DNA of 64,000 bases from Acinetobacter marinus (lineage in GTDB: Bacteria > Pseudomonadota > Gammaproteobacteria > Pseudomonadales > Moraxellaceae): contig NZ_FMYK01000003.1 of the NCBI RefSeq assembly GCF_900096915.1, forward strand, positions 372,001-436,000, read 5' to 3'. The notes below the pieces were generated by a model. That model did no database searches. It worked only from the letters and a program-made list of their open reading frames with translations, and was not told the origin of the DNA. Made by a program: the position numbers and the translations under genes. Position 1 is the first letter of the stretch; each line of letters begins with the position of its first letter. Below are positions 15,932-24,318 of the stretch, one piece after another.

Positions 15932-17383
15932 GTGAGTAAAGACACTATCATCGCCCTACATCAAGAACATCAAGGTCGTTGGAAAAACCGCGAAGAAATT
16001 GCCGAGCGCATGATCGCTTTAATTGGTCAGTTATATCGTGAAAAAAACATCGTCACGTCTATTTACTCTCGTTCTTTGGTGAATCGTTCTGTGATTCAAA
16101 TCCTCAAAGCGCATCGTCGTACACGTATGATGGATGTTGAGCTTTCGGTTGTTGATACCATTCCTTTGCTTGAGGCGTTGGTGAAAATCGATAATATCGG
16201 TTCAGCTGAAATTGACTTGGGTAAATTGGCGATTGAGTATAAAGCCCAAGGTGGTGATGTGGATGCATTCGTTGCACAAGCTGTAAAACCAATCGAAGGT
16301 CAGCCACAAACTTGCGAAACCAAAGACGTGGTATTGTATGGCTTCGGTCGTATTGGTCGTATCTTGGCACGTTTGATCATTGGTCAATCGGGTCTTGGTC
16401 GTGGTTTGAGCTTAAAAGCGATCGTTGTGCGTAAAACAGCAGATGGCGATTTGGAAAAGCGTGCATCGTTGCTCCGTCGTGATTCAATTCATGGTTCATT
16501 TGCAGGCACGATTTCTGTGGATGAAGAAAATGAAGCGATCATTGCCAATGGTCACTTTATCAAAGTGATTTATGCCTCTAACCCAAGTGAAATTGACTAT
16601 ACCGATTATGGTATCAAAGATGCATTGTTGATCGACAATACAGGTAAATGGCGTGATGTGGATGGTTTGGCGCAACATTTACAATGCGCAGGCATCAGCC
16701 GTGTAGTGTTGACTGCACCTGGTAAAGGCGACATGAAAAATGTGGTTTATGGCGTCAACCAAGCGGACATCTTGGATGAAGACAAAATCATCTCTGCTGC
16801 AAGCTGTACGACCAATGCCATTACACCAGTGCTTAAAGTCATTGATGAGAAATACAAAGTCTTAAATGGTCATGTGGAAACTGTTCACTCATTTACTAAC
16901 GATCAAAACTTGATTGATAACTATCACAAGGCGGATCGTCGTGGTCGTGCGGCAACCTTGAACATGGTCATCACTGAAACGGGTGCAGCCAAAGCCGTTG
17001 CTAAAGCCTTGCCACAGCTGAAAGGCAAATTAACAGGTAACTCGGTACGTGTACCAACACCAAACGTATCGCTTGCAATTTTGAATTTGACCCTTGAGAA
17101 TCCTGCGGATCGTGACGAAGTGAACGAATATATTCGTCAAATCTCGATCGTATCGAGCCTACAAGGTCAGATCGGTTATACCAATTCCTCAGAAGTGGTA
17201 TCAAGTGACTTTATCGGTTCACGTACTGCAGGTGTATATGATGCGCAAGCAACGATTTCTTCAGGGAATCATTTAACTGCGTATGTTTGGTATGACAATG
17301 AAGTCGGTTATAGCTGCCAAGTGCTACGCATTGCAGAGCAAATGTGTAATGTTAGCTACCCGATTGTGCCTGCAAATCAATAA
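15932..17383 (+). CDS. Glyceraldehyde-3-phosphate dehydrogenase, long form
   Basis: 483-residue GAPDH with an extra N-terminal domain of about 125 residues (KNREEIAERMIALIGQLYREKN...) before the NAD-binding motif VVLYGFGRIGRI. Catalytic Cys292 lies in AASCTTN and the catalytic His in VHSFTNDQN. The C-terminal YVWYDNEVGYS is canonical. Proteins of this length occur in Pseudomonas (PA3001 type) and are often linked to gluconeogenic metabolism. In an organism that lacks conventional sugar glycolysis this is probably the main GAPDH. Start GTG at 15932, with AGAGGA upstream. The role of the N-terminal extension is not known. A terminator follows. Confidence 0.9.
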   Translation: MSKDTIIALHQEHQGRWKNREEIAERMIALIGQLYREKNIVTSIYSRSLVNRSVIQILKAHRRTRMMDVELSVVDTIPLLEALVKIDNIGSAEIDLGKLAIEYKAQGGDVDAFVAQAVKPIEGQPQTCETKDVVLYGFGRIGRILARLIIGQSGLGRGLSLKAIVVRKTADGDLEKRASLLRRDSIHGSFAGTISVDEENEAIIANGHFIKVIYASNPSEIDYTDYGIKDALLIDNTGKWRDVDGLAQHLQCAGISRVVLTAPGKGDMKNVVYGVNQADILDEDKIISAASCTTNAITPVLKVIDEKYKVLNGHVETVHSFTNDQNLIDNYHKADRRGRAATLNMVITETGAAKAVAKALPQLKGKLTGNSVRVPTPNVSLAILNLTLENPADRDEVNEYIRQISIVSSLQGQIGYTNSSEVVSSDFIGSRTAGVYDAQATISSGNHLTAYVWYDNEVGYSCQVLRIAEQMCNVSYPIVPANQ

Positions 17384-17438
17384 CTATGTGAATTGATATT
17401 CATGTGAGCTGATGAATAAAATCATCAATGACCATGCG

Positions 17439-17468
17439 AAAACCCAGCCTTTTTGGCTGGGTTTTTTT
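17439..17468 (+). terminator. GAPDH terminator
   Basis: AAACCCAGCC pairs with GGCTGGGTTT around a T-loop and is followed by a T-run, 56 bp after the stop codon. Confidence 0.9.
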
Positions 17469-17547
17469 ATAATGAGATAAATTGCAAGATATTCAGTCTG
17501 ATATTTACGGTATCATTCTCAACTCATTTCAAAATAGAGCGCAGGTT

Positions 17548-18432
17548 ATGGCGTGGATTGCGTTTACCATCATGGCGGCATTTATGCAGGCTTGGCGGAA
17601 TGCCTTTCAGAAGCAGCTTAGTCATTATGTTGATGTGTATGGGGTGACGCTGGCACGGTTTATTTTTGCATGGCCATTTGCGATCAGCTATTTAGTATTG
17701 CTTTATCATCATTATGCAGCGCAAGTTGACGTCGTTCATTTTACCCCACGCTTTTGGATATACATTGTCATTGCAGGATTGAGCCAAATTCTCGCTACCG
17801 CATTGATGGTGATGCTGTTTAAACAAAAGAATTATGCCATCGGCGTTGGACTTGCCAAAAGTGAAGCAGTTTTAGCAGCCATTATCGGTGTTTTATTTTT
17901 ACAAGAATATTTGGATGGTTTTGGCTGGCTCGGGGTATTGATTGGTGGTGTCGCTGTATTTTTGCTGAGTAAAGGCGCAGGACAACTCAAACTATCATGG
18001 AAAACGCTGATCATCGGTGTCGGCAGTGGCTTATGCTTTGCCATTACCTCTTTGCTGGTTCGAGAAGCCAGTTTGGAGCTGGGTAATTTGCCTTTTCTGA
18101 TCCGTGCAGCGTGGGTGTTGTGCTTGGTGATCAGCTTTCAAGCCAGTATTATGCTGATGACACTGGGTATATTCCAAGCTGAGACATTGACGCGTATGTG
18201 GCAACATAAAGGTTTAACCTTGCGGGTCAGTATCTGTAGTTTCTTGGCATCGCTGGGATGGTTTAGTGCGATGAGTATGCAAAGTGTAGCGATCGTGAAA
18301 ACCTTGGGACAGATTGAGATTTTATTTAGTCTATTGATTTCGGCGTTTTTCTTCAGAGAAAAATTGGCACGTAGTGATCATCTCGGTTTAATTCTGGTAG
18401 TGGTTGCAGCGATTTTGGTGATTTGGGCTTGA
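17548..18432 (+). CDS. EamA/DMT-family transporter
   Basis: About 294 residues with around ten hydrophobic segments arranged as two EamA-like repeats, the hallmark of the drug/metabolite transporter superfamily. The first repeat begins at WIAFTIMAAFMQAWRNAFQKQL. The second begins after the lysine-containing loop, at LIIGVGSGLCFAITSLLVREA. It is an inner-membrane permease of unknown substrate; family members export amino acids, nucleosides or toxic metabolites. The ATG at 17548 is chosen because the membrane segment starts there. The ribosome site is weak (AGG), and in-frame upstream codons to 17482 are the alternative. Confidence 0.8.
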   Translation: MAWIAFTIMAAFMQAWRNAFQKQLSHYVDVYGVTLARFIFAWPFAISYLVLLYHHYAAQVDVVHFTPRFWIYIVIAGLSQILATALMVMLFKQKNYAIGVGLAKSEAVLAAIIGVLFLQEYLDGFGWLGVLIGGVAVFLLSKGAGQLKLSWKTLIIGVGSGLCFAITSLLVREASLELGNLPFLIRAAWVLCLVISFQASIMLMTLGIFQAETLTRMWQHKGLTLRVSICSFLASLGWFSAMSMQSVAIVKTLGQIEILFSLLISAFFFREKLARSDHLGLILVVVAAILVIWA

Positions 18433-18488
18433 TCTGTTTCTAAACGGTATTTCTACTGATCTGTGGTCACTGTGATCCTAAAATTGAG

Positions 18489-18523
18489 TCAAAAAATCAG
18501 GGGCATGACGCCCCAAAATTTTA
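18489..18523. terminator. Bidirectional terminator between convergent genes
   Basis: GGGGC-ATGAC-GCCCC is flanked by an A-run on the left and AAAATTTTATT on the right. It serves the EamA gene and the convergent small gene downstream. Confidence 0.75.
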
Positions 18524-18558
18524 TTGTTCAAATGGCGCTATTCATTATTCATGGCGAT

Positions 18559-18912
18559 TTATTCATAGCTGTTAGCGTCTGGTGCGAGCAAGGCTTGACC
18601 TTGAACTAAGGCTTGCACTGCTTTGGGATTAAAATTAAACGTCACGGTATTGTGTTCAGCATGGATTTTATAATCTGCGATCAGCTTATATTCAGGGCTG
18701 TTTTCTGCCACATGATAATTGTCAGTGATATTGATGATGCCTTCTAAATCACTGGTGGTAGAAGCAAAATCATGGTCGAACAAATCATAAACCTCTTTAC
18801 CCGTCATGGTCAGCGTTGTGATTTCCCCAGCTTTTTGAATACGATTACTCAAATAATTCGCCAAAAGATGCGCATGTAAGAAGTAATCAGGTTTGTGTGA
18901 AAAGTGTGACAT
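18559..18912 (-). CDS. Conserved hypothetical protein
   Basis: 117-residue, probably cytoplasmic protein that I do not recognise. The start MSHFSHKPDYFLHAHLLANYLSNRI is set by a good AAGGAA site eight bases before the ATG at 18912; the longer upstream reading frame is probably untranslated. The sequence is His- and Asn-rich and contains a run of predicted beta segments (EYKLIADYKIHAEHNTVTFNFNP). No membrane segment, signal peptide or catalytic motif is visible. It stands alone, convergent with the EamA transporter gene. Confidence 0.6.
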   Translation of the reverse strand: MSHFSHKPDYFLHAHLLANYLSNRIQKAGEITTLTMTGKEVYDLFDHDFASTTSDLEGIINITDNYHVAENSPEYKLIADYKIHAEHNTVTFNFNPKAVQALVQGQALLAPDANSYE

Positions 18913-19163
18913 TTGATTTTCCTTATTTGAATCAAGCCGTATCAATAAATTAGCAAAAAACAATTCATAAAAAAGCAATGATTTGTATCAATTCGATGAA
19001 ATTTGTTTAAAAAAATGACTGCAAATCAACCAACTATCGTCCAGTTATTGAAAAATAGAATCATTTTGCATATCAAACCAGAAATCGATATGATGCCCAA
19101 GCACATTGAAAGAATTGGCGTTATTGATGCCAACTGTTGTTGAGTTGAGATATAAAGAAGGTC

Positions 19164-19751
19164 ATGTATACCATTGCAACGATTGTGAATGCAGAGCTAG
19201 AGGCGAAAAAAAGTCGCTTTCAAGCCATTGCTGTGCCTGTCAAATCGGAGCAAGCGGTGAAAGATGTTTTGCAAAGTCATCGAGATCCAACCACCACGCA
19301 TCAATGTTGGGCATGGAAAATTGGACATCATGTGCGTTTTAATGATGATGGCGAGCCATCAGGCACAGCAGGGCGTCCTATCCTTGCGGTGATCGAGGGG
19401 CAGGACTTAAGCAACGTGCTGATTTTGGTCAATCGCTGGTATGGCGGTGTCAAGCTCGGTACAGGCGGTTTAGTGAGAGCTTATGGTGGCTGTGCCAGTC
19501 AGGCGATACAGTTGGCACAGCGTGTTGAGTTGATCGCCACGCAAGCCGTGACATTGCATTGCGAGTTTGCTGAATTGGCGCAGATCGAGTATGAACTCGG
19601 ACAGCTGGAGATTGCTTTTCAGGCAGAATATTTGGCGGATGGAGTATTTATCACTGCGGAAATGACTGAAGATCAGATCGGGTTGATCAATCCTTTTTTG
19701 CAAAATCTCACTCGTGGGCGTGAACAATTGTCCATTCAAGATAAATTTTGA
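19164..19751 (+). CDS. yigZ: YigZ/IMPACT family protein
   Basis: 195-residue member of the UPF0029/IMPACT family. The N-terminal IMPACT domain is evident: KKSRFQAIAVPV, HQCWAWKIG, and DDGEPSGTAGRPIL...LVNRWYGGVKLGTGGLVRAYG. A smaller C-terminal UPF0029 domain follows. E. coli YigZ has the same architecture; its precise role is unsettled, with links to translation proposed for eukaryotic IMPACT. The ATG at 19164 has AGAAGG just upstream. The stop overlaps the region before the next gene, so the two are probably co-transcribed. Confidence 0.9.
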   Translation: MYTIATIVNAELEAKKSRFQAIAVPVKSEQAVKDVLQSHRDPTTTHQCWAWKIGHHVRFNDDGEPSGTAGRPILAVIEGQDLSNVLILVNRWYGGVKLGTGGLVRAYGGCASQAIQLAQRVELIATQAVTLHCEFAELAQIEYELGQLEIAFQAEYLADGVFITAEMTEDQIGLINPFLQNLTRGREQLSIQDKF

Positions 19752-19759
19752 AGTTTAAT

Positions 19760-20386
19760 ATGGCAGATTCTGATCCTTTATTAAAATATCGTGAACAGCA
19801 TAAACATCGGCTGAATTATATGCCGTGGCTGTATTGGCGACTCAAAGATAAGCATCTTGTGTGGGCAAGATCGTGGCAACAAGACTATCAAGATTATCTG
19901 CGTGAGATGGAAGATGTTGAGATTGGTGAAAATTGTTTTATTTCACCGTTGGCGCATATCTTTGCTGAGCGTGGGCGGAAGATCAGTATAGGCAATAACA
20001 GTTTTGTCGCAGCCGATAGCGTTCTTCATGGACCCTTGACGATTGGCAATGAAGTGGCGATCAATCATCACTGTACCTTAGATGGCGGTCGATCAGGCAT
20101 TATCATTGCCGATCAGGCTCGCCTCGCTGCGTACACGCATCTCTACGCTTTTAATCATGGTATGAAAATGGATGCGCCAATTTACGATCAGGCGGTTAGC
20201 TCCAAAGGCATTCACATTGGTCGTGATGTCTGGATTGGTGCAGATGTGGGGATTGTCGATGGTGTATGCATTGGCGACCATGCGGTGATCGGTATGAATA
20301 GCCAAGTCACCAAAGATATTGCAGACTATGCCATCGTGGCTGGAAATCCTGCACAAGTGATTGGCGATCGCCGAAACAAGAAATAA
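19760..20386 (+). CDS. Hexapeptide-repeat O-acetyltransferase
   Basis: Left-handed beta-helix acyltransferase of about 208 residues. Hexapeptide repeats run from IGENCFISPLAHIF to IGDHAVIGMNSQV, with NHHCTLDGG and HLYAFNHG providing the likely catalytic His, as in LacA/NodL/Maa-type acetyltransferases. The C-terminal AGNPAQVIG is a standard signature. The donor should be acetyl-CoA; the acceptor (a sugar or glycan) cannot be read from sequence. The ATG at 19760 lies 8 bp after the yigZ stop; an in-frame TTG at 19748 overlaps yigZ. Confidence 0.82.
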   Translation: MADSDPLLKYREQHKHRLNYMPWLYWRLKDKHLVWARSWQQDYQDYLREMEDVEIGENCFISPLAHIFAERGRKISIGNNSFVAADSVLHGPLTIGNEVAINHHCTLDGGRSGIIIADQARLAAYTHLYAFNHGMKMDAPIYDQAVSSKGIHIGRDVWIGADVGIVDGVCIGDHAVIGMNSQVTKDIADYAIVAGNPAQVIGDRRNKK

Positions 20387-20536
20387 AGGTTTTGAAAGCT
20401 AAAAAGTAAATAAAATGAACGCAGTAAAAAACTGAGCGCAGTGAAAAAAGTTACATAAAGCCTCAAAAAAATGCACTACATCGCCAGATTTTGGCTTAGT
20501 ATAAAAATCATCAAAAATAACAAGCAGGGGAAAATG

Positions 20537-21391
20537 ATGACGAATACCACTGGACGAGTCATTGCCTGTATCGATGCGTCACCATGTGTCAATGCCACTG
20601 CTGAGGCGGCGGTTTGGTATGCACAAAAGACCAAACGACCATTGGTGTTACTGCAAGTTTTGGATTATCGCCCAGCAAGCTACCATCTGGGGGAGATCAG
20701 TGGCGTCATTGGTTTTGAGAGCAATGCCATGTTACTCAAAGAATTGACCGAGCTGGATGAAAAACAATATGAATTAGCACAGCAATATAGTGACGATCTT
20801 TTGCAACATATTTCCAAATTGATCAGAGAAAAATATGACATCGAAGCGACCATTATCCAGCGTCGTGGGGAATTTTTAGAACAAAGTTTTGATGAGCTCC
20901 AGCCTGAAGATATTGCCGTGATTGGCAAGATTGGCGAAAATGCGGCGGAAAAAAATAAACCTGTCGGCAGTAATGTCGAAGGCTTGATTCGTGGGACGAA
21001 ATCAACCGTGCTCGCAGTCGGCGAGCGATTCGTCGCACCGAGCAGTTTCCTATTTGCCTATGAACACTCTCAAGTCTGTCAAACCATGTTGAAACGGGTC
21101 GGACAAAGTGAGCTACTCAAAGATATGACCTGCCATATCGTCTATGTCGGTGATCAAAATGGCATCTTGGCACAGCCGACGGATTACCTCAAATACGCAG
21201 GGCTGGATGTGCAGAGTGCGTATATTTATGGCGATATTGCCGAGAGTCTATTGGAATACCAACAGCAACATCAGCTTGGCATGATGATCATGGGCGCCTT
21301 TAGTCATAGTCGGATTCAACAATTTTTTGTGGGAAGCACCACGTTAAAAATCTTCCAAGAATCTGAAGTGCCGATGTTGGTCGCTCGGTAG
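20537..21391 (+). CDS. Universal stress protein with two UspA domains
   Basis: 284-residue protein with tandem UspA domains. The first starts GRVIACIDASPCVNATAEAAVWYA, the second at FLFAYEHSQVCQTML. The final segment MIMGAFSHSRIQQFFVGSTT matches the GxxGxSxIxxxxxGS ATP-binding pattern of Usp proteins, whereas the first domain has a diverged version (GSNVEGLIRGT). Tandem Usp proteins are cytoplasmic and respond to starvation or oxidative stress. Two adjacent ATGs (20534, 20537) follow GGGG; the second gives better spacing. The gene is monocistronic by context. Confidence 0.85.
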   Translation: MTNTTGRVIACIDASPCVNATAEAAVWYAQKTKRPLVLLQVLDYRPASYHLGEISGVIGFESNAMLLKELTELDEKQYELAQQYSDDLLQHISKLIREKYDIEATIIQRRGEFLEQSFDELQPEDIAVIGKIGENAAEKNKPVGSNVEGLIRGTKSTVLAVGERFVAPSSFLFAYEHSQVCQTMLKRVGQSELLKDMTCHIVYVGDQNGILAQPTDYLKYAGLDVQSAYIYGDIAESLLEYQQQHQLGMMIMGAFSHSRIQQFFVGSTTLKIFQESEVPMLVAR

Positions 21392-21407
21392 ACATTGTAA
21401 AAGTTAA

Positions 21408-21442
21408 GCACAGTTATCCTCAAAATATGTGGATAACTGTGC
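21408..21442. other. Inverted repeat containing a consensus DnaA box
   Basis: GCACAGTTATCC (21408-21419) pairs with GGATAACTGTGC (21431-21442). TGTGGATAA at 21428-21436 is the exact complement of the DnaA box TTATCCACA. It lies 17 bp after the usp stop and could simply be a stem-loop ending that transcript. There is no T-run. Confidence 0.55.
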
Positions 21443-21665
21443 GCATAAAAGCGTGAATCCCTTGTGCTGACATGCTTTGAAGCAACTTGATTAAAAAATA
21501 ACTACTCGAATTAAATAATGCTCAAGTCGGTGAAAATAACAGCATCCTTGCCCAATTGACCTGCCATGATTTTGAACGAGCACGTTAAATAAAAGCACTG
21601 AATAAAAGAGAAGAATATCAGATCAGCAGATTTGGCGATGTTTGATAGAATGTGTAAAAGTTAAA

Positions 21666-22391
21666 CTATTTGACGACTGCCATAGCAAAGCCATCATAGC
21701 CTTTGCATCCCACAGTTTGTATCGCAGTAGATTCGGCGATTTGCGGATGATTCTGTAGCGCTTGGAATAATTCACGTAAACCGACGATGCTTGGTTTATG
21801 GTTGTTTGGATCGATAATTTCGGCAGCTCGAATCACATTGTCCAAAATAATCAGCGTCCCTGAGCGAGCATGTCTTAAACTCAGTTCCAGATATTCTGGA
21901 TAACTTTGTTTGTCTGCATCAATAAAAATAAAATCAAAGGCTGGGGTCGTTGCATCTAAACTATGTATGACCTCATTGGCGAGTCCAAGTCGTGCGTCGA
22001 TGATATCTGTTAAACCTGCATGTGCAATATTTTCCTGCGCCAAGGCATAATGTGTATCACGGCTTTCAATGGTGAGTAGATAGCCATCTGCAGGTAAGGC
22101 TTGCGCCATGACAATGGTACTATAGCCTGCAAAAGTGCCAAATTCCAAAATGCGTTTTGCGCCATTCATTTTGATCAGCATCGACAGCATTTGCGCTTGG
22201 TTGGCGGCGATATGTAAATGACTTGGATAACCCTGACGTACGGTGTTTTCAAGTGTCTGATTCAGTGCAGGATTGTCCTCGAGTAAATGCGCCTCGATAT
22301 AATCGTCAACCGCCGTCCAGACCTGCTGTGTATCGAGATCGGTGCTGTTATTACTAGATAGGCGAGAGATGTTGCTGTTGCTTTGAGTCAT
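21666..22391 (-). CDS. Class I SAM-dependent O-methyltransferase
   Basis: 241-residue enzyme of the caffeoyl-CoA/catechol O-methyltransferase type (PF01596-like). The SAM-binding motif is RILEFGTFAGYSTIVMAQAL near residue 65. Asp in FIFIDADKQSYPEY and LIILDNVI match the metal/substrate site of the family (D...DN). KGYDGFAMAVV at the end is the usual terminus. It methylates a small hydroxylated substrate, unidentified. ATG at 22391 is preferred although its ribosome site is weak. It lies between the tandem usp gene and sodA, with no evident operon. Confidence 0.85.
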   Translation of the reverse strand: MTQSNSNISRLSSNNSTDLDTQQVWTAVDDYIEAHLLEDNPALNQTLENTVRQGYPSHLHIAANQAQMLSMLIKMNGAKRILEFGTFAGYSTIVMAQALPADGYLLTIESRDTHYALAQENIAHAGLTDIIDARLGLANEVIHSLDATTPAFDFIFIDADKQSYPEYLELSLRHARSGTLIILDNVIRAAEIIDPNNHKPSIVGLRELFQALQNHPQIAESTAIQTVGCKGYDGFAMAVVK

Positions 22392-22479
22392 GATGGCAAA
22401 ATAAAATCGCAATGATATTGAAAGTATGGCGCTATTTTAACTGATTCTTAGTGAGATGGCTGTGCCTGATAGAAATTCT

Positions 22480-22517
22480 AAAATAAAAAACAGCCATTTC
22501 ATGATTGAAATGGCTGT
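22480..22517 (-). terminator. sodA terminator
   Basis: ACAGCCATTTCA pairs with TGAAATGGCTGT around TGAT. On the minus strand the stem is followed by a T-rich run, so it ends the sodA transcript about 58 bp after the stop. Confidence 0.88.
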
Positions 22518-22574
22518 CAGGTTGGTCTTCGTTCAAGCAACTTTTAAGTAAATCAGACTATTCCTCGATTTTGT

Positions 22575-23186
22575 TTATTGCGTTGCTTCAGCATAACGAC
22601 GATTCACTTCATCCCAGTTCACCACATTGAAGAATGCAGCGATGTAGTCAGGGCGACGGTTTTGATATTTCAAATAATACGCATGCTCCCACACATCCAA
22701 GCCCAATACTGGCGTGTTGCCACTCATCAATGGGCTATCTTGGTTGGCAGAGCTTTCCACGATCAGTTTTTTCTCTGGGGTCACAGATAACCATGCCCAA
22801 CCCGAACCAAAACGAGTTAATGCCGCTTTGATAAATGCCTCTTTAAACACATCAAAGCTGCCAAAAGCCTGATCGATTTCAGTAGCGATCGTACTTGTAG
22901 GATTCCCGCCACCATTTGGTGACATCACGGTCCAAAATAAGCTGTGATTGGCATGTCCACCAGCATTATTGGTGACATTGGCTTTCAGTTCGGCAGGCAC
23001 ATCGTTGACACGAGAGACCAGTTCTTCAACAGATAGTTTTTCCCATTCAGTGCCTGCGATCCCGCCATTGATATTGTTGATATAGGTTTGATGATGCTTG
23101 GTATGGTGAATTTCCATTGTGGTGCTATCAATATGTGGTTCTAGCGCATCATAGGCATAAGGTAATGCAGGTAATTCAAAAGCCAT
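22575..23186 (-). CDS. sodA: Superoxide dismutase, Mn-type
   Basis: 203-residue Fe/Mn superoxide dismutase that converts superoxide to peroxide and oxygen. Metal ligands are His27, His81, Asp164 and His168 (DVWEHAYYLKYQ). Gly77 (GGHANHS) together with Gln149 (ANQDSPL) is the Mn-type pattern; Fe-type enzymes carry the active-site Gln near position 69 instead. No signal peptide, so cytoplasmic. ATG at 23186 has AAGGA upstream. A Fur-like palindrome lies 32-46 bp upstream of the start, which suits iron-repressed Mn-SOD. The metal type is inferred from residues and not proven. Confidence 0.93.
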   Translation of the reverse strand: MAFELPALPYAYDALEPHIDSTTMEIHHTKHHQTYINNINGGIAGTEWEKLSVEELVSRVNDVPAELKANVTNNAGGHANHSLFWTVMSPNGGGNPTSTIATEIDQAFGSFDVFKEAFIKAALTRFGSGWAWLSVTPEKKLIVESSANQDSPLMSGNTPVLGLDVWEHAYYLKYQNRRPDYIAAFFNVVNWDEVNRRYAEATQ

Positions 23187-23217
23187 GAGGAATCCTTAAT
23201 AAAACAAATAATCGTAG

Positions 23218-23232
23218 TGATAATAATTATCA
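23218..23232. promoter_or_regulatory. Fur-box-like palindrome before sodA
   Basis: TGATAATAATTATCA is a perfect 15-bp palindrome built from the GATAAT units of the Fur box. It is 32 bp upstream of the sodA start codon, in the promoter region. Confidence 0.6.
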
Positions 23233-23333
23233 TATATACAAATGCTACTCAAGCTGTATTTGCAAGCCCTACATGAATTTATGTAATGATCGGTGTACAA
23301 TGGCACAATGATTTTAAATGTGTATTGATCTCA

Positions 23334-23525
23334 ATGAGCAATCAAAAAACTCGACCATTATTATTTATTTTCCTGTTATTGATCGCTGCGGTATTGGCAG
23401 GTGCAGGTGCGGTGCAACTGTATTATGATTTTAGCAGTATTCTTGGTTATGCCTTGTTAGGCGTTGGTTTGGGCGGTTTTATTGCGGGGCTTGGTGAGTT
23501 TTTTTGGAATAAGGACGAACAATAG
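23334..23525 (+). CDS. Small two-helix membrane protein
   Basis: 63-residue protein with two hydrophobic helices (PLLFIFLLLIAAVLAGAGAVQLYY and LGYALLGVGLGGFIAGLGEFFW), a short charged N-terminus and a charged tail (NKDEQ). It is probably an inner-membrane protein. I do not recognise a family with a defined role. ATG at 23334 has only a weak ribosome site, and the upstream frame to 23286 is less protein-like. It stands divergent from sodA and 128 bp before the macrodomain gene. Confidence 0.6.
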   Translation: MSNQKTRPLLFIFLLLIAAVLAGAGAVQLYYDFSSILGYALLGVGLGGFIAGLGEFFWNKDEQ

Positions 23526-23652
23526 CTAGATCGGATCATTAAGCGTTTTTTGTAATATCCACATGATTTATATTGTATTATTGCGATAACATTCAACCAA
23601 TCTCCAGTCAGTCCTCAATCAATTCTCAGTCAACCCTCAGTGAGTAAATTAC

Positions 23653-24201
23653 ATGCCGATCATTGAAGTCATCCTCGGGGATATTACCCAAATTAGTGCC
23701 GATGCTATTGTCAATGCAGCCAATTCATCTTTGCTCGGTGGTGGCGGTGTCGATGGGGCGATCCATCGTGCGGGCGGTTCACAGATTTTGGATGAATGTA
23801 AAATTATCCGTGCCGAACAGGGTGGATGTCGAACAGGGCAGGCGGTGGTCACCATTGCGGGTAATTTATCGGCGAACTTTGTGATACATACGGTCGGACC
23901 GATTTGGCAGGGTGGGCAAAATCAAGAACCGAAGCTACTGCGTCAATGCTATCGCAACTGTTTTTCCCAAGCTGAAAAATTAAAATGTGAAAGTATCGCC
24001 TTTCCAAATATCAGTACAGGCGTCTATGGCTACCCCAAAGCGCAAGCGGTGACTGAGGTGAAAGCGGTACTTGACGAGCAATTGGCGAACTTGAAATGGA
24101 TCAAACGGATTCTGTTTGTCTGTTATGATCAGGACAGTTTTCAGATCTATCAACAGACTTTGCACGATTTATTAAGCATGCCTGCCAATCAAAGCGAATG
24201 A
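23653..24201 (+). CDS. Macrodomain protein (O-acetyl-ADP-ribose deacetylase-like)
   Basis: 182-residue single macrodomain. GDITQISADAIVNAANSSLLGGGGVDGAIHRAGG is the ADP-ribose-binding signature, and FPNISTGVYGYPKAQA is the second phosphate loop. These match the YmdB/MacroD class, which hydrolyses O-acetyl-ADP-ribose and removes ADP-ribose from acidic residues. The catalytic Asn and Asp (NAAN, GGVDGAIH) are intact. ATG at 23653 has no strong ribosome site. It is cytoplasmic and apparently monocistronic; neighbours give no pathway clue. Confidence 0.9.
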   Translation: MPIIEVILGDITQISADAIVNAANSSLLGGGGVDGAIHRAGGSQILDECKIIRAEQGGCRTGQAVVTIAGNLSANFVIHTVGPIWQGGQNQEPKLLRQCYRNCFSQAEKLKCESIAFPNISTGVYGYPKAQAVTEVKAVLDEQLANLKWIKRILFVCYDQDSFQIYQQTLHDLLSMPANQSE

Positions 24202-24318
24202 TGCGTTACATGATTTTTCCGTTAAGATAGTCTTTCCATCCAGATCATGTGTTAATCATCAACGGTTTTAATCACAAATATCTTTTAATCACCAATATTT
24301 TCTAACCAAGATCGTCTT

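Noticed and set aside
19106..19342. Cys/His-rich 78-codon frame overlapping the start of yigZ
   Set aside because: It is a shifted frame of yigZ, which has clear family motifs; no ribosome site favours it.
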